Below the pieces are notes generated by a model. The model worked only from the letters and a program-made list of their open reading frames with translations, had not been told where the DNA came from and ran no database searches. The translations under genes and the position numbers were made by a program. A stretch of 64,000 nt of DNA from positions 1-64,000 of the forward strand of contig QEYB01000313.1 of NCBI GenBank assembly GCA_017562135.1, in the 5' to 3' direction. Below are positions 24,321 to 37,261 of this stretch, piece after piece. The number at the start of each line of letters is the position of its first letter. Position 1 is the first letter of the stretch. The DNA comes from Dipylidium caninum. Its lineage: Eukaryota > Platyhelminthes > Cestoda > Cyclophyllidea > Dipylidiidae.

Positions 24321-27039
24321 CTTCATCCGCCCGACTTTTCAAAAGGGCTCATTCTTAAAATAGGGTTTTGTGTGTGAGGACGAGATCTACGGAGGGCGCT
24401 TAGCCAGCGTAATTCACATCGTAATCACTTTCCGTTACCTCAAAGGGAAGATACCTTTTTCGTAGACCTGTCTTTCCTCTCCGGCCCTATTTTGTGTGCA
24501 GATTTTCTTCGTACCCACGATCCGGCCGGTGAATTGAAACTGTTGGAATATGATGAGGACTGACACTATTGCGTTTGATAACTCATCCGGGCCTTTGTTG
24601 TCTTTATCGGGGAGAGATTTAGGTAGTTCGAGGCTCTGTCAATGGCTAGCTGCGAAGAAAAATGCTGGTCAACGAGGAATTAGCGATGAACGCACTCTCC
24701 ACATTGCGAGGACAGTCACTCCATCCCGTTCTTCTCAACCGATTTTTATAGTTTCGTGTTGAGTCCACTTAACTGCAACTCATCCACGGAATGATGTTTG
24801 TTTAAGTTGAGCTCACCTAACTGCAATTCATTCACCCACTGATTCTTGCTCGCACATCAAACCGACTTCCCCACGGTGACCACCTATCTGCTCGGGGTTG
24901 GCATGCATTTCACTGCGTCGCTTGACCACTTGCCAAAATACCTTGTATCCCTCCAATGCACTAAGTCGACTCGAGTGATGTCATCTTGGGAAATTGAGAC
25001 AACACTAGCATTTCTGTGCACCGAGAGGAATAAATCAGACTTGATAAGCCCGAGGTCATCACACACACCGATAGGTTGTCTCTACTTTGTCCACAATCGC
25101 CATGAAGAGTGACATCTTGCAGGTGGTTGTGTAGACGTGAGTGGACAGTTGAGACAGAACATTCGATTGCTGACTGGCTTGAACTCATTAAGTTCGCCTT
25201 GAATGGTGATAGTATAATTCTTAAATTAGCAATGTTTGTTGCGAATCAGGTGGAAAGAAGTTCTTCAAGTTAATGCGCCTTAATAAATTGCTTAGTGACA
25301 ACAAGTACACCCAATAAATCGCGGAGGGCAAAACGAAATTCATAGTATTTGACAAATGCAGTGTGCCATATATTTGAGGGAATCGAGACGAAACAAGACA
25401 AGTCCAGATGAAATGATTTTGGTCTAGCAGTCGATGTTCTCTCATGGAGACATCTCACATCGGTCATTCCCTCCCGACACTCTGGAACGGTTGTTCGAAG
25501 CACACGTTGAGATGTCATGACGGGTCTTTCCGTGTTCCATGGCTGTCTAACGGGGATGACGATTGCACCCACAGACCCTACGGTTAGTCGTGTGATAAGT
25601 GACAGTCAACCGTAGCATAATAATAAGGAGGTTTTCTCTGAGGACGTCATGTTCAACGCCGATTGTCAAGACGGGATTATGAGGAGTTTGCTTAGGTACA
25701 AGGATCCGCCTTCTCGCCAAGCCTATCAGCACCATGGAGTTCCAAGTTGGAGGACTTTAACGATCACCTTTAGATCTTGTCCAACTTGTTGGGATAGGAG
25801 TGAAAGGGCGGAAGGAGATGCGTTTGTCAAACATGAGGGCTCAATCTCAAGATTGACTCTGTCTAAATAACGAACCGATCAGCTCCAAACAGTGTTAATT
25901 TCATCACATCTTGCGTATACACTATGCGCACGTGAGGCAATGCTGTGGCTCAAAATATTTCGTCGTCCTCCGATGATCAACACACGATTGAATAACATGG
26001 AGAAGAGAGAATAAGTTCGTGCAACTCTTCATTTTCACCTACCGCCGTTTCCCAAACACGAGGGCCAACCAGTGGCATCGCCTCTCACGATGAAGGCAAT
26101 GAATTGCGGTTAGTCAGCGACCATCTATTCTGTCCGAACTTACCACTCATCTTTAACCACCACTTAGAGGATGTCACTCGATGTGGTAAAGCCACTCAGC
26201 GTGGCATTGCCTTAGCGATGGTTTAGAACTTCTCAATGCTGCCTTATTCCTCTCACCGTAAAGAATATACTCGTCATACCTCAGTTCTCTCCGGTGCGTG
26301 CATCACCGAGAGAAATGGTTTTTTGAAGATTCTTATGTGGAAACCTCTATTTACGAAGACGACGAAGTGTCCTCCAAGGTATTCTGGAAGGATGACGTTG
26401 AAGAACTCAGATACGTCAACTCGACAAATGTGTCAGAATGAAGGGCATTCAAAGCGGTGCTTGGAGTGCAGAGTACGTGGGGGACGCAGGAAAGGCCACT
26501 TGCTACCTCTTATCGGCTGACAGGTCACTGCGTGAACTTCAGTGAAGCATTCGAGGAGTGTTCAGCGAGTGGATGAATTGTAATTAGTCGAAGACAAGTT
26601 ACAGTGAACTGCACTCACATCGGGGCTATAAAAATCGGTTGGAAGGACGGATGAAGGTGACGGATTTTGCAATTGGCGAGGATGTTCCTGGCTATTTCGT
26701 GGCTAATTTGCTTGCCATTGACGATATGCTCCACTGTGTAAGCTTGTCTCCCAACTCAAACAGACACGGTCCCAAGGATTAATCAAACGAAGGAGTGCCA
26801 GTCTATCACATTCCGACGGTTGCAACTGACTGGTCAAAACATGTATACACAGAACTTCTGCGCACAAAATAGGAGTTAAACAGAAAAGAAACGCCTGAAG
26901 AAAGGTAAGCCTTTCCTTGGGACAAGAGAACGCTGTTATGCCGACTTAACTGCCACCACTTCTCCTCACAGATGACTTCCTCATCCACCAAATCACAATT
27001 TTAGTACCGAATGAAGAAAATTGGCAAATTCGCACTCTT
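24321..27039. other. No recognised gene
   Basis: Frames up to 100 codons (25,270-25,572 minus; 24,846-25,112 plus) overlap antisense frames and show no domain. A short imperfect direct repeat (ttgagt/c-cac-ta-ctgcaa-tcat) occurs at 24,759-24,840. No RNA gene seen. Confidence 0.35.
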
Positions 27040-27720
27040 ACTAGTCTAGTTCGCACTAGTCTGTTAAGTCGTCGAGTGGGGTTGATGTCATGTGCAAGTG
27101 GCGTCCTCTAACCTCGACGGAGACGAAAGTTGGTAGCATCCGACCGCGGGTGGACGAAGTATACTTCGATCGCACACATGATGAGTTGCCAGAGTGAAAT
27201 GAGGCTGTCTTCGGCTCTGCTTCCCCTCTACGTAATGCAAAGTTCATCGACTTCTTTCACATCCCCAGTTAATGCCTCGCTTCTCCACTGCTGCTACTTC
27301 TTCCCCTTAAATCGCCCCTGCAGTTTGTAAAAGTTTCCTTTGAATTTCGCCTTCCACTTCACCTCATTTCTACGTAAATTAAAATCAGACGTATGCAAAT
27401 GCGTGCGGGCTAACATTTAAGTAATGTGTGCTTGCAGAAACGCACTCTCGTTGCCGCTTCCGTTCACATGCGACTGCTAACCATCAAAGTTCGCGTCGTT
27501 ATCCAGAGGATGTCATGGGGTGGAGACAATCTTATCGAGCGACGCAAAATTACTCGGACGACGATACACTCGGGTGGGCACTGAAAATATCGTCGTTCAA
27601 CACATCGCCATCATCTATCAATTGCTACTAACACTTTGTCCCCTACTCCTTCCTGCCATGGACTCCGCTTGGAGCGGTGACTATGTTGAGGGTGGTGAAA
27701 CATCATCAATTGTCATCAAG
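27040..27720 (-). repeat. Dispersed repeat family F, inverted copy 3
   Basis: Reverse complement of family F. 27,060-27,250 pairs with 24,110-24,290, and 27,470-27,690 pairs with 20,630-20,800. The conserved peptide FHSGNSSCVRSKYTSSTRGR is read on the minus strand. Between the two blocks the copy has its own sequence, so it is rearranged or indel-rich. Confidence 0.6.
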
Positions 27721-30540
27721 CAAACAGTTTCGTGGCAGAATCACTTTAAGTTGCAGGTTCTCGGGTTTCCTGGCACAATCCAAACCATAACGCATAATTT
27801 TGAGTATAAAGTACGCCACTTGGCTCACGTAAAAGCGGACTGTAACACCTAAAACGCATGGTCAACACAGGAGATGATTGTGGTTAATTTTCATCAGTTG
27901 GCCAGCATTGCTTCCCCACTACACAACCTACGACGGATCCGTGGAGAAGGCTATACGTCGACACACATTGGTTGGAAATTGTACAGGAGGCAAGGAAGGG
28001 GCTCGTCAATCACAGGTCGCCGAAGAGGGACTGAGGTGTTACCTTTGGGAGCGGGCCCTCGATTCGTGGGCGAACCCTTCTACACCTATGCGATTTTGGC
28101 GGTGAAGTTGGCCGCGGCGATGCTACATGCAAAGCGAGAAATTTGGTCAAGGCAAGTAGGACACCACTACTCCAAGCCGAACCAGATAACTGTTATGTTG
28201 GCGGGAAAGGATGGAAAATGTCGGATACGTCAAGCAGACGGGTTGGACGCAAATGATGACTCCCTACGTTGCGGTGAAGTGTACATTTCTGCCATTCTGT
28301 CGGGGCACGTTGCCAAAACTGAAAATTAGTAAAAGGGAAGTCAAATAACTTTCGTCCACGAAAACCTCGTGAGGCGTTGGCGAGTGTGCCCTAGATCTAG
28401 CTATTCCAGTGGAGAACAATAGCTAACGGTGCCCGCGCACCAAGTTTCGGGCTTCATTTGACCTCCTACAGACAGGTGCTTCACTGACAACCTGCTCACT
28501 CACTACTATGCGGCTGACAAGAGCATCAGTGTGCCACATCGATCCAGGAAGAATTGAGAGAGTGAAGAATGGTTGGAGCAAACGAGGCTTCACCACGTGC
28601 GAGAATTTGTTGAAGTAACCGATCAGTGACATCAAGTACTTGCGCTGAAAGACGGAGAAAAAGAGGTTAGTGGAGAGAGTCTTCTACTTACTGCTCTGGT
28701 AGGCAAAAATAAGTGGATCTATGTTGATAAATGCGTGAAGGCGAAGAAGAACAACATCCGTCATTTTTCGACACGATTGACATCCGGGAAGACTTTCAAG
28801 TTTGTGTCAAGGAAATAAAGAGACAGAATTTGCACGGAGGAGTGCTTATTACGTACCACGGCGCAAATTTTCTCCCCCCCCCCACTTTTGTGGCATCTGA
28901 AGCACAATCGCCTCTTCAAGTTGTCTCTCCGCCTTGCTATCCTCGATCGTAGATCTACAACGGAGAACAGAGGAGCCATCCCGCAAGCTGTTCACCCCAT
29001 CAATCATGGCCAACAGCGACCCGTGACATGGTCATACACGAGAACCCACCTTTCCGACGGCATCGGCATTAGAGACTGAAGAGCATTTAGTGTAGGCCTC
29101 CAAATTTATAGGCCACAAGAGCCAATATCAATGAGTCAGATTTGATATCACTCCCAGTTTCTCATTGACCGCCCAGTCGACTTCAGCCGATGCGTGTGTA
29201 TCGAAGCGTCAGGCGCCGCGATGGTGCCACCAAGTGGCAAATGCCCTGGAAGCACCAATCAGACAGCAGCGAAGAATACGCGTTAACTATTAGGTCCACC
29301 TTTGGACGCTGTTGAAAATCGCGTACTGCCAACGTCGACAGAGAAATGGTGCCTTGAATGGGTGTAGTTGCAGGAAATCCACTTGTGAACTGGTGAAAAT
29401 TCTTCTCTCTTCGTTCACTCCCTCGATTTGAGGCATAATTCGCCTATTTGGGAAGCGCTCAATGTCTACTTTAATATAATATGCCTACTTTTTTATATCA
29501 CGCAAGTGGAGCCATTAACATTCTACCATTTTGTGGCTATCACACATTGTGTCAGCTGGAATGACTGGTTGAGTGATTGGTGAAGATCAAAGTGAAACCG
29601 AGCACAAATTCGCCCAGAGTATGATGATGAAGATGATTTGGTTTTAAGACACCTAAGCCTTACGAGAGCGGGTAGGACGGTGCCCAAAGGCTCCTACTGG
29701 CCACGATATGCTTTATCGTCTGACCAAAGTCTTCTAATTTCCATCGTTGATTTTCCCCTGTCTTCGAAGTAAAGATCAAGCCCAGAAAATGATCCGATTG
29801 CCTTTTCGCGATTCGAATGTGATCCTACTTGATTTGACACCCACCTGTGGCATCTGTCACCTCCAACGCCTCAGGCCAGTTCGACACTCGATGTGACGCG
29901 TCCGCTACCGCTTAATAAAAGCCGATGTCACACATCTGTCAGTGGGCGATTTGGACGACCGTCGTACCGGGAACTGCGACGAGAAGCTTGAGAACTCGCA
30001 ACTGCCATAGGAGTGCCGGCATGCAAGCAATTGAGTTAATCTCAGTATGGAATGCATGGTGATTGTGACCAGCGAGTCTATCCGGGTGTCAGATGCTTAA
30101 TTCACTTCATTCTAAAAGCTTTACATTACAAATTATTGGCAAATTGAGCCAAATAGTGAGTCCGCTGTGGGGACCCACGAGCGATCACCACGCCGCCCCG
30201 ATATTGTGTGAGCACAGCCATATCATCCCAGGACCTTGAACTTAGTCGCCGCCCTAATCGGGGTGTGAGTGTGTCCAGGTCACACCCCGGAGACGTGACC
30301 TCGACCATGCTGTCAGTGCGGGACTTGGTGAGAGACGTGAGAGTACACTTTATGTGCTCATCGACTCCTGCGGTGGCGTTAGAACGATCTCGTTGATCGT
30401 CCGCAGTTGACAGAGGCGACACAGTGCTGGGGCCTAATCGGACAACAGTCGAACCCAGGGGCAGACTAGTCACCAAGGCACACGTTGTCACTGCACGAGC
30501 CAAAGCGATGTAAATGTGAGGCCGATTCTATTTTCAAGTA
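27721..30540. other. No recognised gene; one longer plus frame
   Basis: The plus frame 27,874-28,329 is 151 codons with a basic N-terminal half (GWKLYRRQGRGSS) and no recognised motif. The rest has only short frames. A poly-C run lies at 28,876-28,885. No copy elsewhere in the window was noticed. Confidence 0.3.
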
Positions 30541-30770
30541 AAATGGTCAACATTCGAGGTTTTTTAGTGTTGGCTCCAATTCAGTGTCTTCTGTCTCTTT
30601 TCCTTACTTCTGTTCGGAACATTAACTCGATTTTGGTCCAGCAACTTCCTCCATCACATCTGCCACTTCCCATCTACCACTCCGAGCCATTTATCTCCCT
30701 TCGTCCATCTGCCCACGCTCAGACCCGAGAGACGTCCCTGCGAGATGACCAACGGCGTTAGTCGTCTAAA
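30541..30770 (+). repeat. Family G copy
   Basis: Aligns with 51,880-52,060. Shared segments are a ttcct-atc-catc block, cgagccatttatctc against cgacccattcatttcc, a cgctcagacccgag block and a gcgttagtcg word at the right end. Confidence 0.55.
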
Positions 30771-31099
30771 CCACCAGAGAGAATGTGGGTTTTGATTTCA
30801 TTCAGGAGGCAAATGGCGAATGAATAAATGAAACTGTTGCCAATCACACTGACATCATGTTGACCGACAGACAGAGCGCTTTGAACGCTGACATGGTGCC
30901 TCTTCGTCTGAGCACTTAGTGGGAGGAGAGAAACGTGTCTTAGTTCTGGTGGATTTGAAGGCATCAAGCAAGGTCAAGTGGAATGATGCATTGTATGTCG
31001 CTTGAAGCCGGACTAAACATTCGACCCTTCCCTTTGGACAATCTTCTTGAGTGCCATGTTTTGGCGAAAGTAATGAATATCAAGAGGTGGCGCATTTAA
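30771..31099. other. No recognised feature
   Basis: Nothing recognised apart from short frames on the minus strand. Confidence 0.3.
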
Positions 31100-31760
31100 T
31101 TGGATAATGTGAAGGAATAGGCGAGACTGTGAGTTGGGTGGTTAAAACGACACAGACGTCTTTCAGCTTTGTTTGTATAAAGCTCAGTGAGGCAGGAATG
31201 ATCAAGCGAATTTGAGCTAACAATTCGTCAGGGCTGTACGCAGTGCACTTAGTCCCGCTCTTCCTTTTCGGTGGCGCGATTGCCGCGGCTGAGGTCGTAC
31301 GCGCATGCACCTGTGAGCCTGGAACTTCGAGGCTGAAACCCACGCGCCCCTTTCACTGCCCGCGCCCACTTCTGAGAATAAGTTACGATCGAGCGATGTG
31401 GATGAATCCAAAAATAAATGAAAACCAAGTTGGTAAACGTGATGACGGCGAGTTTTTAGCCAAGTGTCCTCGCGTCATTTACTCACGTGGCAATTAGGCG
31501 TAGGAGTTAAAGAAGAATTCCACTGCGACGAGGAAGACAGTTCTGAGGACAAGAGAGAGGAGAGAAGGCTTACGAGGCAAAGCTAACTTGTGCGAGTAGT
31601 TGTCAGCCCTTGAAAATTACGATTGGCGACGAGTTGACAAAGACCAGCGGATGTGGCCGATGTATCCGCGCAATCCGTTGTTGGAGGAGTGGGAGAGTGA
31701 ATGGCTTGTGGTGGGGAGACTGCTATTAGAATAGTCGGTTGCAGGAAAGCCAAAGCGTCG
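31100..31760 (+). repeat. Family C, copy 2
   Basis: Shares a ggttaaa-cacag block, a gagacaatcaaaac-type segment at 31,300-31,440 and the accagcggatg word near 31,645 with the 14-kb copy. More diverged than the 14-kb/47-kb pair. Confidence 0.5.
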
Positions 31761-31979
31761 GGGAGGTGTGGGGAATGAGAAGAACGATGAAGCTGCGAGG
31801 AGGGAACAAATATACTCGACAGTGGGGACACTGCGATTGGAAGGTGGACTAAGGCGCGAAGAAGTGAGGATCGACATTTAACTGTTTTGCCAAGGTGACA
31901 GGATGTGGTGAGTGGCGTGAGAATTTACGGAGCCGTGACAATTTGCGTTTTATCCCGCACAACCGAGGGAGATACCGTC
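31761..31979. other. No recognised feature
   Basis: Short interval without recognisable content. Confidence 0.3.
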
Positions 31980-32552
31980 AATGCCACCTCACCTCACATC
32001 ACCTCCTCTTCCGCCAAACCTTTCAACAGTTTCTCACTCCTCTGCCCTCCTTTTCCTCTCTCCCTTCATAAAGTTTCTACCAAGGCCACCACGTCCACGC
32101 GAAGCTTTAAACACTGCGACTATGGGCGAACAAGGCAAGCCCGTGGAGGGCGCGCTGAACAGCTTGTCATCTGTCTTATCTCTACCGCACCCACGTGGCT
32201 CGCCATCTTTCCACATTTCTTTTTAATAGCCTATTTTTCTTCCACACGCACAAAAATGCGGCTAAATTTCGTTGAATTGAAATGTGACGACAACTCGGAA
32301 GTAACTAGATAAAACGAACCAGATAGCCTTTCTCACGCAACTACAGAGTGGCTAAATAGTAGGGGGAAATTGTGGCGAGATGAGAGTTGATGAAGGGATG
32401 GAAGGAAAAATTATCCGCGTCATCTGACAATCCTGTGCACAGTGTAACGCCTACTTTCGGGATTCGCTGTCGATTTCTGAACTACTTCTTCTCCTCTTCC
32501 ATGGACTCCAACAACCGAAAAACTTTTCTCTCCACTTCCTCATCGGACCGTA
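31980..32552 (+). repeat. Family A, best-preserved copy
   Basis: The most complete copy of family A. It begins with a pyrimidine-rich block and a gctttaaacactgcgact segment (also at 51,178). It then has a gaacagcttgtcat segment, a tggctcgccttctttcc-like segment, and ends in the gtgcacagtgtaacgcctac word with the following ttctgaactacttcttctcc block. Copies at 4.2, 13.2, 36.1 (inverted) and 51.1 kb all align to parts of it. Confidence 0.75.
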
Positions 32553-33118
32553 GGTCTGTGAACGCCCCTACACTCATCCATGAGAATCCCGTAGCTGGAG
32601 GCTTCATCTTGCGGCGTTTCTTCAACCCACTCATTTGAAATAGCAAATTTTCATTCGCACCAACACTCAGTCCCACCGACTGGGATAAGGAATAAGAGTC
32701 ACTTTCGCTGCGGTAGTCAAGGCGAATGGTGTATTTTGAACAACTTATTGATGATAACCTACAAACAAGTGCAGTGCTAGACTTACTTTCTTCCCATCTA
32801 AGTCCTGTCTTAGTCCCACCCTGTACTATTTCCGCCGCATCACCCGACTGTAAACGCTCCTACACGCAGCCGTGAGTATCTCGTAGCTGAAGGCTTTATT
32901 TTACGGCGTTGCTTCAACCTACACACTTTAAATGGTGAGTTTCCACTTGCAATGCGGCTTTTAATTCTACCGACTGGCAAGCAGCCACTTCCGCCGCAGC
33001 AATCAGGGCAACTGGTGCATTTTGAGCAAGGTAATGTTAATCCACAAATAAGTGTTCTGATGGAATTACTTTCTTTATGTCTAAGTGCTGTCGCAGTCCC
33101 ACCTTGTGCTATTTCCGG
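32553..33118. repeat. Two-unit tandem duplication, about 285 bases each
   Basis: The first unit (about 32,553-32,850) and second unit (about 32,851-33,118) align along their length. Paired segments: tgaacgcccctacactcatc / tgtaaacgctcctacacgca; cgtagctggaggcttcatct / cgtagctgaaggctttattt; ttagtcccaccctgtactat / gcagtcccaccttgtgctat. On the minus strand both units translate to a similar basic segment (KKRRKMKPPATGFS and KQRRKIKPSATRYS, each followed within a few residues by VGAFT). The second unit continues into a cysteine-rich stretch (CSKCTSCPDCC). The 6-kb copy aligns to only one unit. Confidence 0.7.
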
Positions 33119-34235
33119 GCTCTTAAGACAACGTCCTTCTGCGTCTTCTGTACATGGCATAAGCTTTGACCGGCTGCCGGTCGGGAAATTAACAAGTTTT
33201 CGAGCATTGATTTGATTATCGCCAGTGTAATAAGTTGTAAGCAAAGTTTCAATCTAGAAAACATGTCAGCCGTGAATAAGACTCCTCGTCTGACATCCAG
33301 TCACAGTTGGCTAATGAGCCTTAGAGGCGACTGGACCACTCGAAAATGACGATTCATCTCCACTCTCACGTAACAATTCAGTTGGGCAGCCTGAGCTGCG
33401 GTCGAAAGAAGCTGACTGACGTTTGCGCCTTTAAGGCGCCGTCACGGGCATTGGAGACATGCCCTCAATTTCCTCCTTCTTAACACAATTTGCTTTGGAT
33501 GATGCGAAAAGGCTGTTTGTCGAGGAAGCTCCAGAAGAATCCAGATGCGACGAACGTTTTGTTTCCTCTCTGTGCTCCAACTGTTACTGTCTCGAGCAGG
33601 AGTGACGATTTCCCTCTGTATCGCCGACTTAACGACAGCAAGGCTTCATTGAGGGCAAGAACCGTGAAGAAATGTAATCACAGACTTTCGCTGCACAAGC
33701 GGCGTGAAGTGAAATACCGAGCAGCGAATTCGCGCTCATTGTCTTCCAGTGCCACTTTTTCCTTACTCTTTCCAACCTTAAGTGTGGACAAGCATCTAAG
33801 CCGTTTTCCGCAGTGGGCCCATTGTCTCGATTTTTCTACTCCGTGCTTAGAGTGGCGACTTCACACTTTAAACAAAAAAGCCGACTGACATGGTATAGAT
33901 TGGTGTTATTTACTGTAACGGGATTTCATCGTGTTCTCAGTTGTTTTCTCTCGTTTCTCAATTACGCCGTCTCCTCCTTCGCTTACCTCTACGTGGCTCA
34001 AAACTCTCTCGCATGTCTTCGCTAAGCAAGTCACAGCAAAATAAGTGCAGGAGGCACGTTTTGTTCGAATTCTCACTTAATCTTAACTGTATAACTCCTA
34101 CTCCTTAATCCATGGCGAGCCCCTCGATTCTGACATAGAGCCTGATCCACCTGAAAGATCAAGTCAATTGACCGAAATTGTGATGGTGATAATGATGTGA
34201 GGAGTGGCTCTTGCCACCACCACAGCGAAGCTTCT
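33119..34235 (+). repeat. Long direct repeat of 6,250-7,400
   Basis: Continuation of the block shared with the 6-7.4-kb locus, including an R-family segment at 33,490-33,790 (plus translation DSKASLRARTVKKCNHRL). This copy has shorter homopolymers than the 6-7-kb copy and keeps a 132-codon plus frame (33,490-33,888) that the other copy lacks. Confidence 0.7.
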
Positions 34236-34749
34236 TTCTCTTTCACGAAACACCTGGTGTGCCGCACATTCGCCGGACATTGGACGCCCAGACTAGCAAG
34301 CCTTTCGACCCTTTTCCTCGGCGTTATCTCGTTTGAATGAGGCTGAGTGGAGTAGAGGAGGTGAGTGGTTGAAGCTGCTGATCTGAGGTGCTGGATATAA
34401 AGAAGGTAACTTTCGGATGCAAAAGTGAGTCACCGTGCCAGGCAAGCCGCCGATGTGAAGCCTTAGGATTCGGAGAATAAGCAAAGCAAAGCGAAGCACA
34501 AATCTCACACCACATGGGACTTTAAGAACTGCGGATATCAGTGAGCAGGTCCACCGGGGGCCCGCGAAACATCCCCCTTAGCAAAGAATGAGTCTATCGC
34601 ACGTGAATGTGGTTGTTCCCTTAAACGCCTTCCCCTGTCTCATCCTCACCTCACCCCCGTGACTTAACTTCTTACCACACTGAATCTCATTAGCCTACTC
34701 ATTTTCTACACGCGGCTCTCGTCCACCTACTTACTTCACAATTATGTCA
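34236..34749. other. No recognised feature
   Basis: Only short minus frames (34,293-34,515). Nothing recognised. Confidence 0.3.
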
Positions 34750-35180
34750 GACGTCGGGGGGCGAGAGTGACCCAGGAGGTTATTCTGCGAATCAATGCCA
34801 TCGCAGCGATGCGACTACAAATCTCTTGTTGATGTGGTGAAGTAGTAAAAAGAGTAAGTAGTTCGATGAAACAGGGCATAATTCTTCTCTCATGGACCGA
34901 AGAGTTTATTTGTCGACTGTGACGTCGCAAATGTCGTATGCCATATGGGAAATGCCCCACGTCCACTGAAAATCCTCTCCTCAGTGCAATTGGTCCTTTT
35001 GTGGAAGCCACGCGTTCAGCCGACATCAGCAGGTCCTGTCATGAGGCCTACTTTCCATATCCACTGGCGAGGCCCGCTCCACTTCGCCTCCTGTTCCATT
35101 GGGTCAAGCAGCCGAAACATTCTTCTCCCCACTTTCTGCACTGCCACGTCATCTCAGCCAGTGAAGCCGTAAAGGTGTGA
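34750..35180 (+). repeat. Dispersed repeat family D, copy 2
   Basis: Partner of 10,990-11,500. The clearest match is tttatttgtcgactgtgacg and the closing gcactgcc-tc block. Confidence 0.6.
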
Positions 35181-36059
35181 GTGGTGCGACCTGTTCTGCG
35201 CTCTCTCCGCCGCATAATTGCATACAGGTAACCGACTTGACTCGTTAGTCGTGCATGGGGGGGGGGGGGTACGGCGGAGTAACGCGGCAGAAAATGTATT
35301 TATCATTGACCAATGTGTTTTCCCTAAGCGAAATGAACTTGATTTCTCTAGATCCGGTGAGGCAAACGAGGCTGACAATGAGCCTGTGCAGATACAACCG
35401 TCTTCTCGGCCTGGTAATTCAATTCGTCGGATTTCATGAGATAAATTCAGGTATGCATCGTAAACCTCGTACATGCGAGGTGGTAACAACGTCTCAAGAA
35501 AATGCGACTGTCCAAAGGGACAATCAGGTTTAAAGATGATTTTCGTCCACCCTCCCGCAGGGCACTGTACACGAGCTGACAGCCTAGAATGCTACATGGA
35601 GAGTGCGCAGAACAGGTTACACAACTTTACATCTTCATTGGCACCAAACGCGTCTATCGTCAGATAATGTGGCTTATCCCTTAATAGCTCTAAGGAAAAG
35701 GAGAAGAAAGTCCGGCCGCTGGAGCTCATGGAAGAGTAGACGAAGTAGATCACAAAACTACAGTGAATCACGAAAGTGGGCACCATGACACCGACAAGGG
35801 CGATATGGGGCGTTACTTCCAAAAAAGGTTTATCGCTCTGTGGTAACAGGATTTTTAGAAGACGTAGGGAAGTTATCCTTCCGTCCCTTCATCTCCCGTT
35901 AGATCGTCCCATTTTTTGACGACGCAGTCCACAACTGGGCTCTTTCGTTGCATAAAGGAAGCATTATGACTGGTTTCATTTAAATACTTTTTATTTCTCA
36001 TATACACCTCAGCAACGTGCTCTTGGCAATGGAAGACGAGGAATAAAGAAAATCATGGT
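35181..36059. other. No recognised gene; poly-G run
   Basis: A run of about 13 G lies near 35,257-35,269. Plus and minus frames up to 111 codons (35,154-35,489 minus) overlap each other. No family recognised. Confidence 0.3.
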
Positions 36060-36360
36060 ACGAAAGCTAGTCTTTGCATCCTTCCAGCTTATTATCCCAT
36101 TTCAGATTAATGAGGTTTAGTCGCGTTCTTTCCTCAAAATAACCGGCGAACTCCCTCTCGAGGGGTGGCGTGTAGGAAAGTAGTAGTTTATGAGGACTAA
36201 GTGTGGAAAGAAGGCGAGCCACTTTTGTTGCGGTAAAGAATAGATGACACACAGTTCATTTGGGCCATGGCTCACCGATAGTCGCAGGGTTTAAAATTCG
36301 ATGTGAGCGTGGTGGCCTTGAGAGAAGCTTTTATGAGGGGGGAAGCAGGAAAGAAATTGT
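36060..36360 (-). repeat. Family A, inverted copy
   Basis: Reverse complement of the 32.0-32.3-kb / 51.1-51.35-kb segment. The gtgtggaaagaaggcgagcc block here is the inverse of the ggctcgcc-ttccacac block there, and a gaagcttttatgaggggg block pairs with the start of that segment. Confidence 0.6.
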
Positions 36361-36559
36361 GATGAGGGGTGGCGGAAGAGGAGTCTGATTTTAAGGAAGT
36401 GTGTACAAGTGTATTGAAGATACGTCATCACAATGGGACAGTACCTGTCCTGACCATTGTATTCTTATCGGAGATCTCTCACAAAAGCTTGAATCATTGC
36501 AATCTCATAATCCGTACCACCGAAGTTTCAAATTTTACCTCATGCAGCTTAACCCTGAG

Positions 36560-36722
36560 ACTGGACAAATGACACTACGCAATCTAACACCCCCCCCCTC
36601 CGCCCTTGCCTTCCCTCTCATTGCCTTCCTTCCCTTGACCCGCCTCTATCCGCCCTGCCTTCCCATCTTTATCATGCTGCCCAGACACACGGTGCCGAAT
36701 GGCAGGCTTACTCCGCTCATCT
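36560..36722 (-). repeat. Diverged 3' flank of H2B pseudogene copy
   Basis: Read on the minus strand this follows the H2B stop codon and aligns loosely with 50,655-50,780 (shared accgtgtgtctg, ggcagggcgga and gtcatttgtcca words). The 50-kb copy has about 290 extra bases (50,368-50,656) before the alignment resumes. Confidence 0.6.
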
Positions 36723-37080
36723 CTACTGCGAGCCGGTGTAATTTGTCACAGCCTTGGTGCCCCCCAACACCGCATGCTCGGCCAACTCACCCAGCAACAA
36801 GAGATGGACAGTTGTCTGCATATCTATGCTTGTGATAGTCGATTTCTTCTTGTAGTGAGGCAGATGGCTCGACTCAGCAGCGGCGATGCGCTCGGAGATT
36901 GCGTTCATGAAAGAGTTCATAATCGACATGGCCTTTGAGGAGAGGCCCGTATCGGGGTGGACCTAACGTAATTCCTTGAATATGTAGATAGCGTAACTCT
37001 CCTTCCTCCTCCTCTTCCATGCTTTGTTCGTCTTCGGCACCTCCACTTCCGACGGCTTCTTGACTTTAGCGTACTTGGGA
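36723..37080 (-). pseudogene. H2B: Histone H2B pseudogene, copy 1
   Basis: The minus frame reads an H2B histone fold: KRRRKESYAIYIFKELR, a stop codon (TAG, plus 36,963-36,965), [17 protein letters not shown], then [18 protein letters not shown] and [12 protein letters not shown] followed by TAG. Canonical H2B has KQVHPDTG at the stop, so the stop replaces a conserved glutamine or similar residue. Several near-invariant positions are also altered, for example PGELAKHAV appears as LGELAEHAV. Upstream the frame runs back to about 37,078 without a clear initiator. Function as a nucleosomal histone is unlikely. It lies just outside the large inverted repeat and points the opposite way to the copy at 50 kb. 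Confidence 0.88.
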
Positions 37081-37261
37081 TTACGTTAAGGAGCCTTCAA
37101 CTTCATGCGCCGGGACCTGGCGCCACTGAATTGCTTTCGCACTAGACACTTTCCTTTTCTCCACTATAGCAATATCCCAAACGGTTTTCTTTCATCCAAT
37201 TACCTTTTTGACCACAATGTCCCAATCCCCCCCCTCACTCATCTCCCACCTTCATTACCTA

